Shown here: piece after piece, positions 31,866-38,537 of the stretch
How the letters are laid out: every line of letters begins with the position of its first letter
Numbering within the stretch: the stretch's first letter is position 1
NCBI GenBank assembly: GCA_964437945.1
Contig: CAYTJF010000021.1
Span: 1 to 38,537, forward strand
DNA: 38,537 nt
DNA from: Granulosicoccus sp964437945
Lineage (GTDB): Bacteria; Pseudomonadota; Gammaproteobacteria; Granulosicoccales; Granulosicoccaceae
Reading direction: 5' to 3'
The notes under the pieces: model-generated
The model's database searches: none
What the model was told of the DNA's origin: nothing
What the model saw: the letters and a program-made list of their open reading frames with translations, nothing else
Program-made: the position numbers and the translations under genes

Positions 31866-33815
31866 CTAATTAAAGAGAAACCAGGTGAGCATGCCAAGTA
31901 AACCGACAATCATGGCAAACGCATAGTGATATAGGTAACCCGATTGAAAATAACGGGCAACACCTGCAAAAAGTCCAATACTTTTTGCCGAACCATTCAC
32001 CATTGCACCATCGATAATGCCCTGGTCACCAGTCTTCCATAGCTTGTGGCCTAATCCGACACTACCGCCAGCGAATACGGCCTGATTAAAATCATCGAAT
32101 CCGTATTTGTTCTCGAGGATGCGTCTGAACACACCGAGCTTGGTATCAAGCTTGGCTGGTATTCCTGGAGAGTGCAGATAGAAAACCCATGCGCAGATAA
32201 CGCCGGCGGCTGCCAGATACATAGCTGGCGTTTGAAATCCGTGCAAGATAAATGCGAACCCACCATGGTATTCACCAAGCTTCGCTATAACATCATGCTC
32301 TGCAGCAACTTCTATAGCGCCGTTAAAGTAATCCCCGAAAACCACACTGCTTGCCGTCATCCAGCCAATGACAACCGACGGGATGGCAAGGAGAATAAGT
32401 GGCCACGTCACCACACGCGGAGGTTCGTGCGCATGTTCAGCTGTGTGTTTATCCATACGGGTTTTACCGTGGAACACCAGGAAGAACATGCGAAAAGAAT
32501 AGAATGCCGTTATAAAAACACCTAACAGCACGCAGACGTAGGCAAAGCTGGCACCTGGTATGGTGGATTTATGTACCGCTTCAATGATGATGTCTTTTGA
32601 AAAGAAACCCGAAAAACCCGGAAACCCGATCAAGGCCAGTGAACCGATAAGCGATGTCCAATACGTTATTGGCATGTACTTTTTAAGTCCACCCATCTTG
32701 CGAATATCCTGCTCGTGATGCAGCGCGATAATCACAGAACCTGCAGCCAGAAACAACAAGGCCTTGAAAAAAGCGTGTGTCATTAAGTGGAAGATTGCCG
32801 CTGAGTATGCCGATACGCCTAAAGCAACGGTCATATAGCCAAGCTGTGACAAAGTAGAGTAAGCAACAACGCGCTTGATATCGTTCTGGATAATACCGAT
32901 CAAGCCCATAAACAAGGCAGTAATAGAACCAATAACAAGCACAAAGCTCAGCGCAGCCTCAGATAACTCGAACATCGGTGACATTCGTGACACCATAAAA
33001 ATGCCAGCCGTAACCATGGTTGCTGCATGAATCAAAGCGGAAATGGGTGTGGGGCCTTCCATTGAATCGGGCAACCATACATGCAATGGTACCTGTGCTG
33101 ATTTACCCATCGCACCAATAAACAGACAAATACAGATAACCGTCATGGCTTGCCATTCCACGGTACCCAAAATGGTCATGGTTTGACCTGCGATTGCCTC
33201 TTTTGCTGCAAACGCATCGGCGTATGACAGGCTGTTGGTGTAGTAAACAATGCCAGCTATGCCCAGAAGAAACCCGAAATCACCCACGCGATTAACCAAA
33301 AAGGCTTTCATGTTCGCAAAAATGGCTGTTTCTTTTTTGAACCAAAATCCGATCAGTAAATAGGACACAAGCCCGACCGCTTCCCAACCGAAAAACAGTT
33401 GCAGGAAATTGTTCGACATGACGAGCATCAGCATCGAGAATGTGAACAAGGATATGTAACTGAAGAAACGCTGATAACCTGGATCTTCATCCATGTACCC
33501 AATGGTGTATATGTGCACCATTAACGATACAAAGGTAACCACCAGCATCATCAGTACCGTGAGCGTATCAACCAGGAAACCAATCTCAAATTTAATTCCA
33601 CCACTTACCATCCAGGTGTAGATCGTTTCATTGAATACGGGCGCGTCGCCCATCACCACTTTTACAAAGGCGATACAGGACAGAAAAAACGATACAGCCA
33701 CACCAGCAATAGTGACGCGATGAGAATTCACTCGGCCAAGTTTCTTACCAAAAAAACCGGCAGCAATAGCCGCAAATAGCGGTGCAAGCGGAATCAGGGT
33801 ATATACAAATTTCAT
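31866..33815 (-). CDS. nuoL: NADH-quinone oxidoreductase subunit L
   Basis: This is the largest antiporter-like subunit of complex I, with the long lateral helix at its C-terminus. The 649 aa include FFGWEAVGLVSYLLIGFWF, GKSAQVPLHVWLPDSMEGPTPISALIHAATMVTAGIFM, and VAYSTLSQLGYM. The C-terminal third (about 490-649) contains the amphipathic helix region and a last membrane anchor. It lies 3 bp after nuoK. Confidence 0.96.
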   Translation of the reverse strand: MKFVYTLIPLAPLFAAIAAGFFGKKLGRVNSHRVTIAGVAVSFFLSCIAFVKVVMGDAPVFNETIYTWMVSGGIKFEIGFLVDTLTVLMMLVVTFVSLMVHIYTIGYMDEDPGYQRFFSYISLFTFSMLMLVMSNNFLQLFFGWEAVGLVSYLLIGFWFKKETAIFANMKAFLVNRVGDFGFLLGIAGIVYYTNSLSYADAFAAKEAIAGQTMTILGTVEWQAMTVICICLFIGAMGKSAQVPLHVWLPDSMEGPTPISALIHAATMVTAGIFMVSRMSPMFELSEAALSFVLVIGSITALFMGLIGIIQNDIKRVVAYSTLSQLGYMTVALGVSAYSAAIFHLMTHAFFKALLFLAAGSVIIALHHEQDIRKMGGLKKYMPITYWTSLIGSLALIGFPGFSGFFSKDIIIEAVHKSTIPGASFAYVCVLLGVFITAFYSFRMFFLVFHGKTRMDKHTAEHAHEPPRVVTWPLILLAIPSVVIGWMTASSVVFGDYFNGAIEVAAEHDVIAKLGEYHGGFAFILHGFQTPAMYLAAAGVICAWVFYLHSPGIPAKLDTKLGVFRRILENKYGFDDFNQAVFAGGSVGLGHKLWKTGDQGIIDGAMVNGSAKSIGLFAGVARYFQSGYLYHYAFAMIVGLLGMLTWFLFN

Positions 33816-33818
33816 GAC

Positions 33819-34124
33819 CTACCCCTTCAGCTCGTCAAGATCGGACACATTGATGGTTTGTCTGTTTCTAAACAGCACCACCAGAATGGCCAAACCAATC
33901 GCAGCTTCAGCAGCCGCAACGGTAAGAATAAAAAAGACAAAGATTTGCCCTGCTCCATCACCAAGAAAATGCGAAAAAGCAACGAAATTCAAGTTAACCG
34001 CTAATAGCATTAACTCAATGGACATCAGCAATATGATGACATTTTTTCGATTCAGAAAAATGCCAACCACGCTTAAACAAAACAGCAGTGCGCCAAGCAC
34101 CAGGTAATGAGACAGTGAAATCAT
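33819..34124 (-). CDS. nuoK: NADH-quinone oxidoreductase subunit K
   Basis: A 101-aa protein with three membrane helices. The two conserved glutamates used in proton translocation are visible: Glu 37 in MSIELMLLAVNLNFV and Glu 73 in TVAAAEAAIGLAI. It starts at ATG 34122-34124, 17 bp after nuoJ. Confidence 0.96.
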   Translation of the reverse strand: MISLSHYLVLGALLFCLSVVGIFLNRKNVIILLMSIELMLLAVNLNFVAFSHFLGDGAGQIFVFFILTVAAAEAAIGLAILVVLFRNRQTINVSDLDELKG

Positions 34125-34141
34125 GTTTGTATTTCCTGCCC

Positions 34142-34744
34142 TTAGCGTTTTTCAGAAGGCATTTGCACTATGCGCAAACGCTCAGCTTTTGATGTGCCAA
34201 TCTGTACAGATGGCTTTTGGTATTTGGTATCTGGTCTGCGGCGCATGGTAAGCGCAATGGCGGCAACAATCGCAACAAGCAGAATGATGGCCGCAATTTC
34301 AAATTGAAACAGATACTCGCTATACAACAGCTTGCCCAACTCTTTAGTGTTGCTGACATCTTCTGCAGCACGTTCGGGAGCTGGGAAATTTTCGCTCTTG
34401 AAATAGCGCTGAGTGATAAGGAAGATCATTTCAATCAGCATGATCGCACCCACCAACAACCCAACCGGCAGGTAGCTTACAAAACCCTCTCTACCAGGCT
34501 CAACATTGATGTCGAGCATCATCACCACAAACAGGAACAGCACCATAACTGCGCCAACGTATACCAGCACAAGCGTTATGGCCAAAAACTCGGCTTCCAG
34601 CAGCAGCCAGATTCCGGCACAGGTAAAAAAGGTCAGCACCAGAAACATGGCAGCGAAAACCGGATTACGCACCGTGATAACTCTGGATGCAGAAAATACC
34701 AGGATGGCAGCGAACACATAAAACAGGAATATTTCGAAATTCAC
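34142..34744 (-). CDS. nuoJ: NADH-quinone oxidoreductase subunit J
   Basis: A 200-aa membrane subunit with five helices. YVGAVMVLFLFVVMMLDIN is the conserved third-helix region. The start is GTG (34742-34744) with AGGGGA 5 bases upstream. The C-terminal ~30 residues are basic and cytoplasmic. Confidence 0.95.
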   Translation of the reverse strand: MNFEIFLFYVFAAILVFSASRVITVRNPVFAAMFLVLTFFTCAGIWLLLEAEFLAITLVLVYVGAVMVLFLFVVMMLDINVEPGREGFVSYLPVGLLVGAIMLIEMIFLITQRYFKSENFPAPERAAEDVSNTKELGKLLYSEYLFQFEIAAIILLVAIVAAIALTMRRRPDTKYQKPSVQIGTSKAERLRIVQMPSEKR

Positions 34745-34753
34745 AATAATCCC

Positions 34754-35245
34754 CTAACGAAAAGCCGAATCAGCTGATCGATCTGCTGCTATTTGCTCTT
34801 CGTACTTATCGCCAATGGCAAGCAGTTTGTCTTTTGTCATTATCTGTTCGCCTCGATTCTCGAAGTGATATTCGAATATGCGTGTTTCAACGATGGAATC
34901 CACCGGACAGGCCTCTTCACAAAAACCACAGAATATGCACTTGAATAAATCGATGTCGTAACGCGTGGTTCGACGAGTGTTGTCAGCACGCTGCTCAGAA
35001 TCGATAGTAATAGCCAATGCCGGACAAACGGCTTCGCACAATTTACAGGCAATGCAACGCTCTTCACCATTTGGGTAGCGACGCAATGCATGCAGGCCAC
35101 GAAACCGATGCGACTGAGGCGTCTTTTCTTCAGGGTACTGGATGGTAATGCCTTTGGAGACAAAGTACCGGCCAGTTAAGCGCATGCCCTTGAGCAGTTC
35201 CCACAGTGCAAACGTTTTAACATAAGATTTTATTGAACCAGTCAT
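34754..35245 (-). CDS. nuoI: NADH-quinone oxidoreductase subunit I (2x 4Fe-4S)
   Basis: A 163-aa peripheral subunit that carries clusters N6a and N6b toward quinone. Both ferredoxin motifs are intact: CIACKLCEAVCPA (Cys 64, 67, 70, 74) and CIFCGFCEEACPV (Cys 103, 106, 109, 113). The N-terminal helix anchors it to the membrane arm. It lies 2 bp after nuoH. Confidence 0.97.
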   Translation of the reverse strand: MTGSIKSYVKTFALWELLKGMRLTGRYFVSKGITIQYPEEKTPQSHRFRGLHALRRYPNGEERCIACKLCEAVCPALAITIDSEQRADNTRRTTRYDIDLFKCIFCGFCEEACPVDSIVETRIFEYHFENRGEQIMTKDKLLAIGDKYEEQIAADRSADSAFR

Positions 35246-35247
35246 GA

Positions 35248-36264
35248 TTAAATTCCGTTAGCGCGCACTTGGAACCAGGGACCAAGTTCGAAGTACACAG
35301 CGAAACCGACAACAGCAATCCAAACGATGGTAACCGGAATAAATACTTTCCAACCCAGACGCATGATTTGATCGTATCGATAACGAGGGAACGTGGCGCG
35401 AAACCACAGAAACAAAAACAGGCAAAAAGCGGTCTTGATTAAAAACCAGTGAATACCATCACCGAACCCATCGATTGGTGATAGCCAACCGCCCAGGAAC
35501 ATGACGCTGGTTAGCGCTGCGATCATGATCATGTTGGCATATTCTGCCAAAAAGAAAACGGCGAAAGCCATACCAGAGTAGTCAACGTGAAATCCGGCAA
35601 CGATTTCTGATTCGCCTTCGGCCACATCAAACGGCGCACGGTTAGTCTCGGCGACACCAGAAATGAAATACACAACTGCCAATGGTAAAAGTGGTATCAG
35701 AAACCAGCTGAAAAAGCCGCCACTTTGGGCGCGAACAATATCACCAAGATTCAGGCTTCCAGCAACCATTAACACACCAATGAGTGCAAAGCCCATCGCT
35801 ATTTCATAAGCCACTATTTGCGCTGCTGAGCGCATGGCACCGAGAAACGCGTATTTTGAATTCGATGCCCAACCAGCGATGATTACGCCATAAACACCGA
35901 TCGATGTCATTGCCAGGATATACAGCAAACCGGCATTGATATCTGCCAATACCAAGCCATCGTCAAACGGCACCACTGCCCATGCAGCCAATGCTGGCGC
36001 CAGCGACAAAATCGGTGCTGTTAAAAACAGAAATCGTGACGAATTGGTCGGCACGATTACTTCTTTGGTCATCAGCTTGAACATGTCTGCAAACGGCTGC
36101 AACAGACCCTTCCAACCGACGCGGTTTGGTCCAACACGCACTTGCATGGAACCAATGACTTTTCTCTCAGCCAGCGTAAGGTATGCCACACTGATGATAA
36201 GTGGCAGCAGGATAGCGACGATTTTAATAACCGTCCAAATAGTATGCAGTATCGCGTCTATCAT
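35248..36264 (-). CDS. nuoH: NADH-quinone oxidoreductase subunit H
   Basis: The 338-aa subunit forms the quinone chamber between the arms. Signatures are LAERKVIGSMQVRVGPNRVG (about 31-50), the cytoplasmic ETNRAPFDVAEGESEIVAGFHVDYSG loop, and a C-terminal FLWFRATFPRYRYDQIMRLGWK. It overlaps nuoG by 4 bases. Confidence 0.97.
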   Translation of the reverse strand: MIDAILHTIWTVIKIVAILLPLIISVAYLTLAERKVIGSMQVRVGPNRVGWKGLLQPFADMFKLMTKEVIVPTNSSRFLFLTAPILSLAPALAAWAVVPFDDGLVLADINAGLLYILAMTSIGVYGVIIAGWASNSKYAFLGAMRSAAQIVAYEIAMGFALIGVLMVAGSLNLGDIVRAQSGGFFSWFLIPLLPLAVVYFISGVAETNRAPFDVAEGESEIVAGFHVDYSGMAFAVFFLAEYANMIMIAALTSVMFLGGWLSPIDGFGDGIHWFLIKTAFCLFLFLWFRATFPRYRYDQIMRLGWKVFIPVTIVWIAVVGFAVYFELGPWFQVRANGI

Positions 36265-38537
36265 GCTTTGGATACCTCAACGGCTGCAAACAAGTCTCCC
36301 AACGATTGTGTTTCAGGTAATCCCGTCGGTATCCAGACACAACCTGCCGGTACGCTCTCATCTGCACGGGCAGCAAGAGTTGTTTGTCCACTGCCCTGCT
36401 TGATCTTGACCATGTCACCATCTGCCACGCCAGCTTTCTCAAGCTCGGCCTGTGACATCGAAGCAAACGCCTGCTTTCCATCCGCAGATTTTTGTAATGG
36501 TACAGAACGTCGAACCAGCGGATCGGTTGCGTAAATTGGCGTTTCACCAGCTCGCACTAACACATCGTTAGAGTGGGCTGTGTAAGTTGCGCCTTGTAGA
36601 TCAGTATGGTTATTCAGTTCAACTGAGCTGCACTGCTGTTGTGCTTCTTTGGTAAGGCTTTCAGGGCTTTCATAAGCAAAGCCTGAGAGTTCCTGTGCAT
36701 CGGCCAGCACCCGCATGATTTTCCAAACTGGTCTTGCATCCCCTGGTGGCATACTCGCGCCTTTTGCAGTTTGCCAGTTACCTGTTGCATTAACGTAAGT
36801 GCCATAGCTCTCTGGAAACGTTGCCATCGGCAGTACCACATCGGCATGGGCGCGCAAGCTGTCGGTTAGAAATGCACTGATGCTTACCACACCTTGTGCA
36901 CCGGCTAACGACTCAACGGCGCGGCTAGGGTTAGCGGCATCGTATTCGAGCTCAACACCCACCAACAAATAGTGATTTAGTGATTTTTCGAGCATCTGGC
37001 GTGCGTTCATACCCGCTTTGGATGCTGGCTTTCCACCGGCAAGTCGATGCGGTAAGACACCGGTTAGCCAGGCACCTGCCGTGTTACCTCGCTCAGGTAG
37101 CATTGACAGTGTGGCACCGGTTGCAGCACTCAATTTGGCAGCCAGGAACTGTAACTGTGCATAAGCTGGATGCTGAACAGCAATATTGCCCAGCATGACC
37201 GCTGTGCGCTCACCGTCTTTTAAGGCATCAGCAATCCGTTGGTGTTGTTCAGTTACATTAAATGTTGGCGCTTTATTTAAACCGGATACATCGGCACCCG
37301 CCGCGCTGGCGACACAACCAAGCTGTTCAACCAGATGATCATATCGAGCGGTGATAAGCTCCTGAGCATCGAAATGCAAGGCAAACGTTTTTGGATTGAT
37401 AAAGCTGATTTTTGCACCTTTGAGCGCCGACTTACGCAAGCGCAACGCAGCAATAGGTTGGTCTTTGCGAATATTGGAACCGATCAGCAAAGCCGCATCC
37501 AGGGTTTCCAGATCGGATAGCTGCATACCAAGCCATGGCATAACCGGGCTTTGCTCCTGGGCACTGAAATCGGTTTGACCCAGTCGGTGATCGATATTGT
37601 TGGTACCCATTGCGCGCGCCAGCTTCTGAGTGACAAACAACTCCTCAACCGGCAAACTCGGTGAAGCCAATACACCTAACTCATTACCACCAGCTTTTAA
37701 AATCTCTGTGGCTTTTTCAAGCGCTGAAGTCCAATCACTTTCAACCAGCTCTCCATCAACGCGCACCATAGGACTGGAGACACGATCACTGCTGGTTAAG
37801 CCCTGGTAGCTGAAGCGATCGCGATCGGCGATCCATACTTCGTTGACGGCTTCGTTGTCTCGTGGAATAACACGGTTAACTTTACTGCCATCGATATGAA
37901 CAAACACATTAGCACCAACACTGTCATGTGGCGATACACCCGCTTGCTGGTTTAGCTCCCATGAACGAGCGCTGTATCTGGATGGGCGCGCAGTTAAAGC
38001 ACCGACCGGGCAAATATCGATTACATTGCCTGACACTTCAGATACCACTGATTTTTCAATGTAGGTACCAATGCGAACATCCTCGCCTCGACCGGTTGCA
38101 CCCAGTTCACGAATGCCGGCGATCTCCTCACCAAAGCGCACGCAACGAGTGCAGTGAATACAGCGAGTCATCTCTGTTGCGATAAGTGGACCTATGTACT
38201 TGTCCATCACCACGCGTTTGCCTTCGGTGTATTGGGAGGCACTGCCGCCATAACCCATGGCAACGTCTTGCAGTTCGCACTCACCGCCCTGATCGCAAAT
38301 AGGGCAATCGAGTGGATGATTGATGAGTAAAAATTCCATGGTGCCCTGTTGCGCTTCACGGGCAAGCTTCGATTTGGTTTTAACGACCATATCGGGCATA
38401 ACCGGGGTGGCGCATGCCGGTAGCGGTTTCGGCGCTTTTTCAACCTCAACCAAACACATGCGGCAGTTGGCTGCCACTGAGAGTTTCTTGTGGTAGCAGA
38501 ATCGCGGTACATCAATACCGGCTGCATCGGTTACTTC
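36261..38537 (-). CDS. nuoG: NADH-quinone oxidoreductase subunit G, 5' end outside the window
   Basis: This is the large iron-sulfur subunit of the peripheral arm. The visible 758 residues are open to the window edge, so only the first ~20-30 residues are missing. The 2Fe-2S ligands are Cys 14, 25, 28 and 42 of the fragment, followed by the His/Cys cluster motif (HPLDCPICDQGGECELQD) and the 4Fe-4S motif RCIHCTRCVRF. The C-terminal half is the molybdopterin oxidoreductase-like fold without cofactor use in complex I. It overlaps nuoH by 4 bases. nuoA-F should lie further right. Confidence 0.97.
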   Translation of the reverse strand, partial: EVTDAAGIDVPRFCYHKKLSVAANCRMCLVEVEKAPKPLPACATPVMPDMVVKTKSKLAREAQQGTMEFLLINHPLDCPICDQGGECELQDVAMGYGGSASQYTEGKRVVMDKYIGPLIATEMTRCIHCTRCVRFGEEIAGIRELGATGRGEDVRIGTYIEKSVVSEVSGNVIDICPVGALTARPSRYSARSWELNQQAGVSPHDSVGANVFVHIDGSKVNRVIPRDNEAVNEVWIADRDRFSYQGLTSSDRVSSPMVRVDGELVESDWTSALEKATEILKAGGNELGVLASPSLPVEELFVTQKLARAMGTNNIDHRLGQTDFSAQEQSPVMPWLGMQLSDLETLDAALLIGSNIRKDQPIAALRLRKSALKGAKISFINPKTFALHFDAQELITARYDHLVEQLGCVASAAGADVSGLNKAPTFNVTEQHQRIADALKDGERTAVMLGNIAVQHPAYAQLQFLAAKLSAATGATLSMLPERGNTAGAWLTGVLPHRLAGGKPASKAGMNARQMLEKSLNHYLLVGVELEYDAANPSRAVESLAGAQGVVSISAFLTDSLRAHADVVLPMATFPESYGTYVNATGNWQTAKGASMPPGDARPVWKIMRVLADAQELSGFAYESPESLTKEAQQQCSSVELNNHTDLQGATYTAHSNDVLVRAGETPIYATDPLVRRSVPLQKSADGKQAFASMSQAELEKAGVADGDMVKIKQGSGQTTLAARADESVPAGCVWIPTGLPETQSLGDLFAAVEVSKA

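Noticed and set aside
31608..31901. Open frames across the second gap, rich in FCIYFLH-type or IDAK-type residues
   Set aside because: They are translations of the 13-bp repeat plus N. No start context or protein family fits.

Overview
The window looks like a chromosomal segment of a free-living, probably marine, aerobic gammaproteobacterium of moderate GC. This rests on the gene order truB-rbfA-infB-nusA-rimP, a 14-gene-type NADH dehydrogenase operon (nuoG to nuoN visible), a betaine-type osmolyte transporter and leucine/isovalerate catabolism. I cannot name the genus. Two runs of exactly 100 N are scaffold joins. Sequence on both sides of each is identical (55 bp at the first, 27 bp at the second), so both look like unmerged contig overlaps rather than missing genes.

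Layout: (1) 1-5.65 kb, minus strand: the translation/transcription core operon rimP-nusA-infB-rbfA-truB (truB cut by the window edge). (2) 5.8-7.3 kb: a small membrane-anchored ToxR/CadC-like winged-helix regulator with a 15-bp repeat array, followed by a terminator. (3) 7.3-12.4 kb, minus: a liu-type leucine/isovalerate operon (isovaleryl-CoA dehydrogenase, methylcrotonyl-CoA carboxylase beta and alpha) behind a promoter overlapped by a LiuR-like palindrome. (4) 12.5-15.3 kb: persulfide dioxygenase-like MBL protein (plus), a 3-hydroxyisobutyrate dehydrogenase-family enzyme (minus) and PhnN (minus). (5) 15.5-19.9 kb, plus: an frcBCA-type sugar ABC transporter with a Gfo/Idh/MocA oxidoreductase. 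(6) 20.0-24.1 kb, minus: a decayed lipoprotein gene and a proXVW-type betaine transporter whose permease carries an unusual N-terminal DUF2628-like plus coiled-coil extension. (7) 24.4-28.3 kb: a DDAH/arginine-deiminase-fold amidinohydrolase (plus), then on the minus strand a TauD-family dioxygenase, a receiver-GGDEF protein and signal peptidase I. (8) 28.4-38.5 kb, minus: initiator tRNA-Met with terminator, then nuoN to nuoG.

How it works together: segments 1 and 8 are housekeeping blocks that in several gammaproteobacteria lie next to each other (nuo, tRNA-fMet, then rimP-nusA-infB). Here about 22.6 kb of catabolic, transport and signalling genes sits between them. Both periplasmic-binding-protein genes (frcB, proX) are separated from the rest of their transporter operon by a strong intrinsic terminator, which should give excess binding protein over the membrane parts. 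I see no CRISPR array, transposase, integrase or defence locus. The most unusual items are the extended ProW permease with its amidinohydrolase/dioxygenase neighbourhood, the repeat-bearing ToxR-like regulator and the decayed lipoprotein gene.
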